Program-made: the position numbers and the translations under genes
Shown: positions 1 to 10,799 of the stretch, piece by piece
Layout: each line of letters begins with the position of its first letter
How positions within the stretch are numbered: position 1 is the first letter of the stretch
Notes under the pieces: model-generated
The model's database searches: none
Seen by the model: only the letters and a program-made list of their open reading frames with translations
Told to the model about the DNA's origin: nothing
Assembly (NCBI GenBank): GCA_911728435.2
Contig: OU452201.1
Location: 29,698,001-29,762,000 of the forward strand
Origin: Apoderus coryli
Taxonomy: Eukaryota; Arthropoda; Insecta; Coleoptera; Attelabidae
Length of the DNA: 64,000 nt
Direction: 5' to 3'

Positions 1-440
1 TGCGTTTAACACTGGTGAGTGTAAATTGCTGATATTTTGTGATGAAAGACTGACATGCCTTGTCATGCCAATCCAAAAGGAACAAGAACGACAAATAAAT
101 GACACTTTTTGTCGTTCATTTGAACAGGGGTGATCTGAAATGATCACATACCGCTCACTTTACTTGCCTTTTTTAAAGTAACATAAACCTGTCACAACTA
201 TCAGTATTTTAGTGTCATAATAATATATTATATTGCATTGCACGTTAACTGTTTTGTGTATTTCCTAATATTGGCAGGATTGACTGTATATTATGATGTT
301 CACAATCTGACATCACATGTTTTTAGTAGAAATCTAGAAATTTCGCGTATGACTGTCAATTCTAAAGAAGTATAAGTAGCAACCACAGGATGGCGCAGAG
401 AACGAATAGTTAATACAGTGACTAATATATAATATATTAT
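1..440. other. Unannotated AT-rich flank
   Basis: No coding exon or repeat border is seen here. The last 30 bases form the left half of an AT-rich palindrome (cagtgacta... / ...tagtcactg) into which the next element inserted. Confidence 0.5.
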
Positions 441-446
441 AATATA

Positions 447-2425
447 CAGGGTGTCCGGAAAAAGGAGGTCAATCCGTTAACCACAGATTCCTTGAGCAAA
501 AATAATATGAGTTTTAAGATGTCATTTTTCATTTTAGCCCTCCATGTTCGATATACAGGACGTCAAAGTTGAAAATTTAAAACCAATATTTTTAAATAAT
601 TCTAGTATTTATTGAGATATTGGATTCAAATTTAGTGTGTTGCTTCAGCATAAAGAGCTACTTCTTTCCAAAAAACAACACAAAAAACAATGCCTTAATA
701 GCCAAAATACGGGATGTTCAGTACCTATTGACCCTCCCAAGTTTTTATTACGTACGCCAATGACTTTTAAACTAATTAGTTATAGGTTACTATGTATTTG
801 TGATTATTTTTTAACTCTTATAAAATTTGGATAAAATCATTTGTTTTTGAGATATTTGGAAAAGTATTGGCTCTTGTTTGATGCCTCGGCGGCTCTGGCT
901 ATTCTTATAATATTGAAATATCAAGCAACCAAATATTAGTACCAGAGTTCTTGCCCGACAGGTTGAAAATATTGGGAAATCTGAAGTACACCAGATTTTA
1001 AAAAGACAGCAGCTTTACCCCTACTACATTCAAGAAGTACAATCTCTGCTGCCTCAAGACCTTGAGATGAGATCTAGGCTATGTAGGTGGATATGTGAAA
1101 TGCATGACAGAGATATACACTTCATCAAAAATATTTTGTTTACGGACGAAGCTACCTTTACTAGAAACGGGGTCGCAAATATTCATAATACACATATCTG
1201 GGCAGAAGAAAATCCTCATGCCGTAGTAGAGACACATCATCAAGTAAACTTTAAAGTCAACGTGTGGGTTGGTGTCGTGGATAATTTCTTTTTGGGTCCT
1301 GTAATTTTACCAGGGAATTTGACTGGTGATTCATTTTTAGCATTTCTTCAAAACATACTGCCCGATTTACTTGACGATTTGCCTCTCTTGATTAGACAAA
1401 ATATTTGGTTTTAACTTGATGCTGCACCAGCGCATTTTGCTAGGAATGTAAGGAGATACTTACATGAAAACTTTCCCCAACGCTGGATTGGGCGAGGCCA
1501 AGATGCTCCTGTTAAATGGCCACCCCGATCTCCAGATCTTACTCCCTTGGACTATTCAGTCTGGGTTTGTATGAAAGATTTTGTTTATAAGGTTCCGATT
1601 TTGAGTGAAAATCATTTAATAGAGAGAATCTTACAAGCTGGGGAAGACTTTAGGTTGAAGCCTCATATTTTTCAAAGACTAAGATTTTCTTTACTAAAAA
1701 GAGCTCGCATATGCATTGAAAAGAATGGGGGTCATATCGAGCAATTTCTTTAGACTGGTAGTTTATCTAATGTTTATTTAGTTAGTTTTTCATGTTTTTA
1801 AAATAATATGTTTAAATAATTAATATTTGACTATGATGCTTCAAATTAAGTTAAAAATAATAAACAATTTCGTGTTCGTAGTGTTTAGTTTTATTACCTT
1901 TTCGAAAACTGTACTTAATTTGATGCACGGTAATGGTAATTTGAGTTAAATATGCTTGATTTAGTAGTGAAAATACCGTGAGCCGCGTAGACAACAAGAG
2001 CCAATACTTTTCAAAATATCTCAAAAACAAATGATTTTATCCAAATTTTATAAGAGTTAAAAAATAATCAAAAATACATAGTAACCTATAAAAACTTAGT
2101 TCAAAAGTCATTGGCTTAGGTGATAAAAAATTGGGGGGGGTCAATAGGTACTGATCATCCCGTATTTCGGCTATTAAGGAATTGTTTTTTGTGTTCTTTT
2201 TTGGAAAGAAGTGCCTCTTTATGCTGAAGCAACAGACTAAATTTGAATCCAATATCTCAATAAATACTAGAATTATTTAAAAATATTGGTTTTAAATTTT
2301 CAACTTTGGCGCCCTGTATATCGAACATGGAGGGCTAAAATGAAAAATGACATCTTAAAACTCATATTATTTTTGCCCAAGGAATCTGTGGTTAATGGAT
2401 TGACCTCCTTTTTCCGGACACCCTG
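447..2425 (+). mobile_element. DUF4817-type Tc1/mariner element, copy 1, internally deleted
   Basis: Both ends carry the same terminal sequence (CAGGGTGTCCGG inward), and the inverted repeats run for about 440 bases (447-890 against 1985-2425). TA lies directly outside each end (445-446 and 2426-2427), the usual target of the Tc1/mariner superfamily. The inside holds a broken transposase on the plus strand. Compared with the second copy near 61.8 kb, about 475 bases are missing at position 931, which removes the promoter-side sequence and the N-terminal DNA-binding region. The element sits inside a near-perfect AT-rich palindrome, a second copy of which follows at 2455-2497. Confidence 0.88.
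932..1753 (+). pseudogene. Transposase fragment, DUF4817/Tc1-mariner type
   Basis: The reading frame gives the C-terminal two thirds of a DDE transposase: FTDEATFTRNG with the first catalytic Asp, LDAAPAHFARNV with the second, and SPDLTPLDYSVW with the third, ending in NGGHIEQFL. The spacing from the second Asp to the Asp of PLDY is about 43 residues by my count, longer than mariner DD34D. Known family members have an N-terminal DUF4817 helix-turn-helix; here it is deleted. One in-frame stop (TAA, 1412-1414, where copy 2 has CAA) splits the frame, which then continues in the same frame to the natural stop at 1753. GAP in the second catalytic motif is AAP here. Nonfunctional. Confidence 0.85.
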
Positions 2426-2454
2426 TATAGTATAATATATTATAATATATAGTC

Positions 2455-2497
2455 ACTGTGACTAATATATAATATATTATAATATATAGTCACTGTA
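2455..2497. repeat. AT-rich perfect palindrome
   Basis: The sequence reads cactgtgacta, then alternating AT, then tagtcactgt, and is its own reverse complement except at single positions. A second copy is split by the mariner-type insertion at 447-2425 (halves at 414-446 and 2426-2460). The role is unknown; it could be a short MITE or a hairpin-prone satellite. Confidence 0.6.
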
Positions 2498-3077
2498 CGT
2501 AAGTCTATAGAAAACAAGAAAAAAAATGTTGTTTTGTGCAATGTTTGTAAACAGCTAGGGGCTTCATATTATTAACTTTTTATGCGATTATGATCACAGA
2601 TCTAGAAAAGGGAGAGATAAAACTGTTTACATTTCCAAGCGATTAAACATCATTATTTGCAGATATCAATAATGCCAAACTTCCGCTGTGATTCCCGCAT
2701 TGTTTTAAAATACATTATTTTGATACGGCATTTTTTTACCGTTTTAAAGCAAAATATAACTTAGGTGATGGTACTAATTTTTGTGTATAATAAAACGTTA
2801 TACCCAAGATATTTTTAGTTACTTATGAATTTTAACATATTCAAGACATATTTCACCAAATCATAATTTATTTCTGAGGTACACGTGACAACTCTGTAAA
2901 GCAGAGCAACTGAATAGTACGCGAAGGATTTACGATTTCATTCATTCTTGTAATCAGCCGGTAGTTTGAGCTCTGTTGCCAAATATCCTTTGTGCTCGTG
3001 TTTATTTGCTTTTAGTTGGTGATTTTGAGGAATTTTGAGTGTTTTTTTGTGCAAAAACTATAAAAAAAAAAATAACA

Positions 3078-3677
3078 ATGGTGCGTCAGTGTATAGTTTG
3101 TAAAAATAACGAAAATTCCAACCCAAATTTGATATTTCGGAGGTAAGTAAGGTTACAACTTGTTATTGTTTATCAGTGGTGTAGTTTGCTTGCTCTACAA
3201 ATTAAATTAAGATTCGTATAATGTTCAATAATATTGTAATAAACATATGGTGTATTTACCACACATCTAGATTCTAGATCTGTGGTATTTACTATTGTAT
3301 TAATACTTATTTTTATTTTCAGCTCAGATTCAACTGTAGCCGAATCATCTCCAAGCAAATCTAGTAGGTAAGTAGATATTGAATATTTAGACCATCAGAT
3401 GTTGATCAAGCAAGACCTATGTGATCCACAAACTGTAGCAATGCGATCTTATTAAAATTAACTTTATGGCTTATTTATAGATAAGATATTTACAAACTAT
3501 AGTTTGTAATTATAGCTACTAAATTAGAATGGTACCACTCACTGAAATACTAAGCTAAAACATTTTATTTTTTAGATCTTCAGATGTTCATGAAGCAAGG
3601 ATCTGTGATCCAGAAACTTTAGAAATGCTAGTTGCTGAGGAAGCAATTGCTGGCCCCTCGAGTGGCCCCTCTAATTT
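3078..3677 (+). CDS. Possible gene start: three in-phase exons, zinc-finger-like N-terminus
   Basis: I infer three exons: 3078-3142, 3323-3367 and 3576-3677. Each is bounded by a good splice site (GTAAGT, GTAAGT and GTATGT donors; ttttcag and tttttag acceptors), and all junctions are phase 2, so the frame stays open throughout. Exon 1 encodes MVRQCIVCKNNENSNPN, whose early CxxC resembles the start of a THAP or similar C2CH finger, but no further zinc ligands follow. Exons 2 and 3 encode a Ser/acid-rich linker (AESSPSKSS, DPETLEMLVAEEAIAGPSS). No downstream exon is recognised before the next element. It may be a transposon-derived or host gene start. The function is unknown. Confidence 0.4.
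3390..3450 (+). pseudogene. Decayed duplicate of the third exon
   Basis: The sequence after the acceptor-like tatttag matches the start of the exon at 3576 (atcagatgttgatcaagcaa against cttcagatgttcatgaagca) over about 55 bases, with one base inserted that brings a stop into frame. It looks like a tandem exon duplication that has decayed. Confidence 0.5.
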
Positions 3678-3979
3678 GTATGTATATAGCTTTAAATTAC
3701 AACATATAACTAAGATTGTGGAATTATGGGCTCTAAATAGAATGTTATCAACGATTTATATTCTGTAATAATAAATTTTTCTTGTTAATTTTTTATCGTA
3801 TTACATTTATTTATCACATTAAACATTACATTTGGAAATTATTTTTGGGGCACCAAGTATTTGAGTACACACTGTATAATATACTAGCTTCCCAGATAAT
3901 ATAGTGGTTCTACCTATCTCCTATCTAAAGTTATTTAGAATTAAATACGGCAATAATAACAATAAGATAAAGAAAAAAA

Positions 3980-4307
3980 AATATTCTTGAAATAAAAGTC
4001 GACCTCCACACAATAAATTTTAATAAATATCTCCCACAAATTACATTTGTCACCATACATGTTTCGCAGCTCCGGGCCGCATCATCAGTGGTTATAAGAG
4101 ATTCTTACGAAAAGCTATGTTATTTAACTTAGTACATATTATTTTTGGGAAATTTATTTATCAACTATAGAAATAAGAATGTATATATTATTTTCAAGTG
4201 CACCAAATGATTTCAACTTTAAACTTACCATTGTGTGAAATTTTTTTTTTTTTAAGTCATAAAATAAAAAGTTATTGTTAAATTAAGTATCGTTATTAAA
4301 CATTTAA
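3980..4307 (-). mobile_element. Penelope-like terminal segment, left copy
   Basis: This 320-base stretch is the reverse complement of 12594-12920 with only scattered differences. It contains a hammerhead-like core on the minus strand. It is cut at 4304-4307 (TTAA) by the piggyBac element; the right copy continues past its own TTAA with unrelated sequence. Inverted terminal segments with hammerhead motifs are known from Penelope-like elements. No reverse transcriptase of this family is present between the two copies. Confidence 0.6.
4055..4092 (-). ncRNA. Hammerhead-ribozyme-like motif
   Basis: The minus strand reads CTGATGA, then a stem II hairpin (GCGGC/GCTGC around CCGGA), then GAAAC, then the palindrome ACATGT. 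If cleavage follows GUA, the next bases UGGU pair with the ACCA before CTGATGA as stem I. Stem III is only two base pairs, as in the minimal, possibly dimeric hammerheads reported in Penelope-like elements. Confidence 0.7.
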
Positions 4308-6240
4308 CCCTTAAACGGGCAAAACCAGAAGGAGGGAGAAAATAATAATTCTAACTGATTTTATTGAACATATATTGTTGAAAAGTAACAAAAAATATTT
4401 TTTCTTCTTTTAAAATACATAAACAAAAAAATTATGGGTTGTATCCTCTAGTGCACATTGCCTGTAGAATTACCGATTATGGTAGGTTGTGAAACAATTT
4501 CTTGGATTATTTCCTGTTACCAAGCAAAGGCGCAAGTTGCATTTTTGACAGGATACAGTTGTCTGCCCTGTTGTACAAAGTCTGCAACGTCCTTTTTCCA
4601 CAAAAACAGGAAAGTGTCCAACATTATCAAAGCGGACTCTTCAGTTGGTCGTGGAGCAACTGGAACATTTATTTTCTTTTGAGGCTGGTCGCTTGCAGTA
4701 AAGTTTCTTCCCTTTTTCTTAACATTTTTGCAATGAATCAACGAGGTTGCTATATTAGTTCTAAAAACTTTAAGTTTGTCATGTCTTTTGCCCAGTGACT
4801 CCATATCTCGCCGATAGAGTAACCATGCGTTGTTTACTGCAATATCAATCATTTGACTGAAAATGGCAAGATACCATCTCTTGGATTTGAATGGAGTCTT
4901 GTAAAGTGATATTAGCATATCCGATAAATCCACACCACCCATGTGAATGTTATATTGCCTGACAATTTGAGGGCAAGGGACACTGATTTTCTTTTTTTCT
5001 TCTTTACTATATCTGCTAACTTGAAAAACAGGGGTGTGTGAAACACAAGAACTTGCAAGAGTCACACATTTCGTATCAGCCCATTTTACCACAGCTAATC
5101 CCGCCTTATTGTCCACTTTGTAGTCAAAGCTTCCTCTTCCTTTCTTCAGGAGCTCTTTGTCGCTTTGTATGGTGCATCCTCTTAGCCTATTATTCCTAAT
5201 AGTTCCTAGACTAAACAAATGTTTTTCTGATTTCAAATATTCTATTAGCTCCAAAGAACAAAAGAAATTATCAAAATATACAAAAGACTGGTCTGGATTT
5301 TGAATTGATTGGCATAAAGCGATTACAACTTTGGCGCCAAGACCCATTGACTGCTCCACATCTGTGAATTGGACATTATCGAATGTGTTAGAGCCAGTGT
5401 AAATCAGGAAATCGTATACTATACCCGAAACGCCGGCCCTTACAAACATTTTGAAACCCCATTTTCTGGGTTTTTTTGGCATATATTGCCTTAGACTTCC
5501 AGCTTTGGTGCCTTTGTATGATATCATCATTTCATCCACAGAAAAGAGGTTTTCTTCTTCGATAGCAATACATTTCTGTCTGAGTCGCTCTAACACAGGT
5601 CGAATTTTGAATAACCTATCACCATTAGGATCGCCATTGTTGTCTTGGAAATGTATAAGCCTTCTCAATTTTTTGATTCGTTTTACCGGCATAATGTCAG
5701 CAATAATGCCGTATCGAGTTTGCATACACCAATAGTCTTCTATTGAAGGCATATGCACTATTCCCATTAGCAACTCTATGCCAACAAATTCTTTTATTTC
5801 AGTTGGTGTAGTGTCAATTGAACGTCCAGTCGTTAGCGTCGAATAAACATTTGTTTGATACGCAATATTCTCAAAGAGGTCTTCATCAAAGAACCTCTCA
5901 AAGTACGCAAGTGGTAAATATTCTTCATCTGGAGCAGAAAAAAATATCTGTTTTGGATGTTTTACGTGCTGAAAGTCAAGTGCGTATACTGGGTCCCTAT
6001 TCTCGAGTATAAGAGAATGTGATCACTCATATCACCAATATGCTCTATCACATCCCTGGCTTTTCTCCATTAATGCAAAATAGGTATTCTCAAACTCATA
6101 TGATGTGAAATATAAATGAAAGATTCCTACAATGTTGCCACTAGGTTTTGAAGCAAAATGCCAGCATTTTTATCGTAATAAAAAGATGATATCACACCTC
6201 TACATAACCTTTTGGTGTAAATTTTGTTTTAGCTAATTTG
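4308..6240 (-). mobile_element. piggyBac-like element, one end identified
   Basis: At 4304-4307 TTAA is followed by CCCTTAAACGGGC, which fits piggyBac-type termini (TTAA target, CCCT start). The transposase on the minus strand ends about 160 bases inside this terminus. I did not find a matching inverted end farther right, so that end may be deleted, and the right border given is only where coding similarity fades. Confidence 0.7.
4470..6060 (-). pseudogene. piggyBac transposase, nearly intact but frameshifted
   Basis: An uninterrupted 418-codon frame (4517-5773) carries the DDE_Tnp_1_7 core. The catalytic Asp residues lie in FSVDEMMISYKG, VYFDNFFCS and MGGVDLSDM, with the conserved Trp in SKRWYLAIF. 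Coding sequence continues upstream in the same frame (YLPLAYFERFFDEDLFENIA, about 5774-5990); near 6000 the frame is lost. At about 4640 one base is missing, so the C-terminal cysteine-rich zinc-binding region (GRCRLC, SCQKCNLRLC) lies in another frame, ending at a TAA at 4470-4472. Family proteins are about 550-600 residues. All three catalytic Asp survive, so decay is recent, but the protein as encoded lacks its zinc domain. It lies inside the left Penelope-like segment. Confidence 0.88.
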
Positions 6241-6550
6241 GTATCAGCATTTTATAAGCATAAAGACAATGGTATCAGTTAATCAGTTTAAGGTAATCTA
6301 GGAAAAATTGTATTAAAATTTTATATAATGACTGGCTGGATCATCTAAAGGTGGAAGCCACATCATAAATATATATTAACAAAATTACATTGTTAATAGC
6401 TGAGCAAATTTGAAAAAATCCGCACAGCCTTTGTAAGTAGCAAACAGAAAGAAGTTTTAATTGATTTTTTACAAAATCAGGAAAATTTACTGTCTAGGAG
6501 ATTTTCTAATACTTTTACCAAGAAAAGCGCAAAACTATTGTAGGAGGAGG

Positions 6551-6845
6551 TTACCGTAATTTTAAATGCAATTCCAGGTGGTTCATGTAAGAACTGGATG
6601 CAATGGCCAAAGGTAGATTTAGTCTGAATTTTTTAATAAATTTTAAATTATCTAATTCAAAGGCCTCCAAAGCCTTATACATTTTCCTTGATGGACGAGC
6701 TTCTTGTACTTCTGCATCTAAAATAAAAGTAAGCAGCTAATCATTAAAAAAGTACAAATAAATCAATTACTATAAGTACATACGTACCTACTAAATTGTT
6801 TAAACCTCTTCGTATACCGCAACTCTTCCATCCGCTAATTCCATT
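6551..6845 (-). pseudogene. Fragment resembling the N-terminus of a PIF/Harbinger transposase
   Basis: Two minus-strand exons (about 6845-6788 and 6717-6551) join in phase 1 across a 70-base intron with GTACGT donor and tttattttag acceptor. They give RRGLNNLVDAEVQEARPSR, then FELDNLKFIKKFRLNLPL, and a stop at 6551. The pattern of an aromatic/acidic stretch followed by FxxxFRL resembles the start of HARBI1-like transposases. No DDE core follows. The assignment is tentative; the 5' start is not resolved. Confidence 0.4.
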
Positions 6846-6899
6846 ATTGAAAAATTATAAAATAAAAAAATCACGTAAACACAAGCCCAACTTACTGTT

Positions 6900-7780
6900 A
6901 AGAGGGGAATCTGAAACGGTTAGTTACAAAAATGGCCGCTAGTATGGTTGTATTCTTGGTTGCCTAAGGCTGTATTCATTTAAAAATATCCATTTCTTAA
7001 GTTACAACATATTTTAATATATTCTTCTCCTCACTAGGTGGCGCCAAAACTAATACATAGTGACCCTAAAATGTAATATTTCTATTTTGGGTAATCATTA
7101 TTTTTATTCTTTTTTGTGCATATATTCGTTTGTAATACAGACTGTAAGTATAATATATTATTGGTACCTAGGTATTATATCTATATACAAGATACAAGCA
7201 AGTTATGTTCGATATACCTATAAGGTTGTTAGTTGGATTTTGATCTTTTTTTATTTAATTCGGTACTTTTTTATTTCAATAGGTAGGTACCCACCTACTT
7301 TGATTTTAACTTTGTTTTCAGGAAATGATTTTTGATTTATGATTCAAATCTTTTTGAATAGTATCTTTGATTTTTTACTAAAAAATTAAGATTTAAATCT
7401 TTTCAAAATAATTTATATTTTTAAAAATATTTATATTTATAGGTAAGTTGTATTTATTATATCCAAATAAAATATTTATTTTATATTAGACATGAGGCAC
7501 TATTTATAGGTACATAATATAGGTATTTTATTCTATATCAGATAAATAAAACAAATTGTTATATAATTCATTTATTATGAAATCATTCTCACTACAATCA
7601 ATTACAAATAGGTATAAAATCAATTATAATGATAGTAACAATCTCAACAAAAGGTAAGAGTTTGGCTGGAAGCCATTCTTTCATTCTCCCTAAGAAAAAT
7701 AGCACACTACAGTGTGTCCTCGGATCGGTGAAACGGCTCATGTAAAAGACAAAAAATCATACGAGTTTAACATATTTTTT
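6900..7780. other. AT-rich intergenic sequence
   Basis: Read on both strands. I see only AT-rich simple sequence and GTAGGTACC-like short repeats, with no gene or clear element border. Confidence 0.5.
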
Positions 7781-7805
7781 TTTTGATTATTCTTGAACCG
7801 CTATT

Positions 7806-8182
7806 CTAATTTTTTTCAGGTTACTTTTTTCTTGGGGTGTTCGGTTCTTATAAAAATTCCTCTTTACACAACTTCTCTACATAAAAATATTCATATTTAT
7901 TTTCGTCACTATCAAACTAAAATCATAACATACGACGTTTCGTTACTAATTAGTAACTTCCTCAGGTTGAAACAACATTTTTTTCCCTTTCCTTTCTAAC
8001 ACAAATTCCAATACGTCAATATCAATAAAATAACAAACAATTTTCATTATATTTACAAACACATTTAAAACATTCAAACATAATAAAATACATTTTTATT
8101 TAAAAAGATGAAACTATTGCCTGATATGTTGTGTTGACAACACACCCCAAGAAAAAAGTAAACTGAAAAAAATTAGAGTTTA
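7806..8182. repeat. Short inverted-repeat element with a hammerhead motif inside
   Basis: The 38 bases at 7806-7843 (ctaatttttttcaggttact and on to ggggtgt) return as reverse complement at 8142-8180. The 300-base interior holds the hammerhead-like motif at 7934. It resembles a small non-autonomous Penelope-like or MITE unit. Confidence 0.55.
7934..7968 (-). ncRNA. Hammerhead-ribozyme-like motif
   Basis: The minus strand reads CTGAGGA, a stem II hairpin GTTAC/GTAAC, GAAAC and then the cleavage triplet GTC. Core residues are canonical; stem I pairs for only two bases, so activity is doubtful. Confidence 0.55.
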
Positions 8183-8225
8183 ACTTTGATCTAGCCCTGC
8201 TTGGTGTGAAACTAATTTAAGACAA

Positions 8226-8606
8226 TCAGTTAAAATTACGACAAAATGTGATTAAGAAAAATTATTCCGAATGAAAAACTGAGTAACTGTGCGAACATCT
8301 TAGACCTACTTTGAATTTTTGCTTTTTTTCTCTTTTTTTCCTTTCTGGTAGCAGATAGTACAAAATGTTTTGAAGAAAGTTGTTCAGAAAGAGATAATGA
8401 ATAAAACACTATTTATTATAAATGGGTATTTAAATTAAACATGAAATATTCAAGGATTTTTTTTCAAACAAGAAAAAAGAAAAGGATCAAATTCAAAATA
8501 TGGACAGACGGCTTTCAAATTTTACTTTGAAATTTCGTACTGTTACTCAGTTTTTCATTTTGAATAACTTTTCTTAATAACATAACATAACATAATTTTG
8601 TCGTAA
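8226..8606. repeat. Foldback MITE, about 380 bp
   Basis: Arms of about 70 bases (8226-8296 and 8536-8606; attacgacaaaatgtgattaa against its complement) are inverted around a T-rich centre. No coding capacity. Confidence 0.6.
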
Positions 8607-8946
8607 CCGAAAGAACACCAGCTCAATTAAAACAAACTGTTGCCCTCGAGGCACGAATACCTCTCCATATTTCAATGTAAAAGTAATATTTCTGTGAGCT
8701 TTTTGTCAATAGTTGTTCTCTCTACACGCTTTATTTCTAAATAAAATATTATTTTTTTTATTGCAGACTTCAGCTATGTTTTTTTTTTCACGGACGCCCA
8801 TGGTACATACATTTTTTCAGTATAGTAGAAAAATAGGAACCGATTATGTGTGAAAACTGATTTTTCTAAAAAAATCATCCAACTGTTTTAGACTCATAGA
8901 CAGACAGCCACACACACACCATCACACAAACACTTTTCCAAAAACA

Positions 8947-9159
8947 TTATATTCGCAATAAAGTTAGAGAGGTTTCGCGAGTTCTTCTTTTTTTTTGCCT
9001 TTGTGCTTCTATTGATATCAAAATAAATTCTGGGTCAATACATCGTTTCCCTTTTCCAATTCTGTCTCTAACTATCTCAGGAGCTATACAATCACCATAA
9101 AATGTTTTTAATTTTGGCAACCTCTTTCCAAAAATACTCATCTCGGAAAATTTCTTCAA
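8947..9159 (-). other. Unrecognised minus-strand open frame
   Basis: A 70-codon frame contains a basic stretch (RIGKGKRCIDPEFIL, RQKKRRTR). It lies just downstream of the Mutator-like fragment on the same strand and could be a further decayed piece of that gene. I recognise no domain. Confidence 0.2.
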
Positions 9160-9207
9160 TAAAGAGGTCTATTGTATCATTTATGTATACAACTCATTTT
9201 CAATATT

Positions 9208-10782
9208 TTAAAATAAAGAAGGAGTCATTGTAGGTATATCCATACAACTAAAAAGTTCACTCGTATGAGAATACGTACTACCCGAAGCCATAGTACCCCA
9301 CACTGTACCAATATTTATATCTGACTTTTCCTTTTCAGGATTTTCGGTGTCATACTGGTAAATATTTTTGCATGAATTGCAAGAAAACACAATCGTGTTG
9401 GTTAGCCCTTTGCCTTGTGATTTTTCTCCAGCTATTTGCAATTTTCCTAGAGTGTACTTTTTGGAGTGATTGTATTGCAAAGATATTGCCCAATTTAGAA
9501 CATAATTTAGCTCCACAATTCGGTTGCCTTTAATTATGTACTCATCTTGACTTTCCTTTTCTACAGTCAGTGGACAAGTGTTAATGCTAAAATGTAATTA
9601 AAAATACGTTGTTTTAATCACATGAAATTGCAGTATTAAGTACATGATATATAACCTTTCATATTCATCTGATGAAATACACCCCGCTTCCTTTTTGTCA
9701 TGCTTTTCATCCGTAAAAGCATAAGATCTTAAATCATAACTTTCAGATCTAAAAAAAATAATATATATATTATTTTCAGACCTTTTTTTGCGTTTCATTA
9801 ATATTGTTATTTATATTATTTTCATTCCGCCCAGGTCTAGAATGAATTTTATTTATATAACATATACAGGGTCTCCTATGGTGATGACACATTAGAATAT
9901 TTCAGAGACTACCTTGAATTGAATTTCAAAAATTTCGGCATCTAAATATGGTCTACTCAAATCACATAATAGCAACTGCATAACACCTTCGGTTCTGCCA
10001 GAAGTTGATGGCGACTTTGTTGTTTTAAATAGAACGTTCTATATTTTATTACATTTTTAGATTCTACGTGAGTTTGTAGTCATGTTTCCTGTATCATGTT
10101 GTATGCCTAATTCCAATGAAAAGGATGTTAGAAAAACAGTTGAAAAGTTTATCTTACTTATCATTAAACATGAGGGCAATTTTGTAACAGGTGTTCGATG
10201 ATAAGTAAGATAAAATTAGAAAAATATATGTACTATTTGAAAAAATTGATTTTCAAATGTACTTTCCATCCATTTGTATGTATGTATCTATACTTTTTTG
10301 ACCACCTCGTATGAATAAATCTGAAAATATCTTATGGAATCGGAGACCTTACTTTCTAAGAAAACACATATAAAATAATTAACAGAGACGTCCTTACGTA
10401 GAATCCAAAAATGTAATAAAATATAGGATGTTCTATTTAAAATAACAAAGTCGCCATCAACTTCTGGTAGAACCGGAAGTGTATACAGTTGCTATTGTGT
10501 TATTTGAGTAGACCATATTTAGATGCCTAAATTTTTGAAATTCAATTCAAGGTATAGTCTCTGAAATATTCTAATGGCTCGGCACCATAGGACACTCTGT
10601 ATATAACTTTAGAAAATGAGTTTGACAAAATACCCAGTGACATTAAAAAAAATTGTCTCTGATTGAACCTATATTTCGCATAGAAATAAACATTTTTATA
10701 TACCTACTTACCTTTGAGAATTTAAATGTATAGGACTTCCCTCCGAAAAATCTTCAACTACATCATTTCCATTAGTTTCGCT
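9208..10782 (-). pseudogene. Mutator-like transposase-domain gene, N-terminal exons only
   Basis: Three minus-strand exons (10782-10712, 9748-9656, 9586-9208) have good splice sites and matching phase-2 junctions. The first two encode Ser/acid-rich linker (GNDVVEDFSEGSPIHLNSQ, SYAFTDEKHDKKEAGCISS). The third encodes VELNYVLNWAISLQYNHSKK, CNSCKNIYQYD and TVWGTMASGSTYSHTSELF. This matches the start of the insect Mutator-like transposase domain as I recall it: a CxxC pair, then xGTxASGSTYxxxxELL. The frame ends about where the DDE core should begin, so it is truncated. A foldback MITE (9867-10599) sits in its first intron. Confidence 0.5.
9867..10599. mobile_element. TA-flanked foldback MITE, mariner-type ends
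   Basis: The ends read CAGGGTCTCC and its complement, with TA outside. The arms match for about 250 bases (9867-10115 against 10350-10599), including the ccagaagttgatggcgact segment. It is related to the larger element at 24853-26483. No ORF. Confidence 0.75.
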
Positions 10783-10799
10783 CTAAATTTTTTAAATAT

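Noticed and set aside
2037..2252. 71-codon minus ORF similar to the plus ORF at 637-834
   Set aside because: Both are translations of the two inverted arms of the same mariner-type element; the shared protein text only reflects the repeat.
4458..4798. Plus-strand ORFs over the piggyBac gene
   Set aside because: Antisense shadows of the transposase C-terminus.
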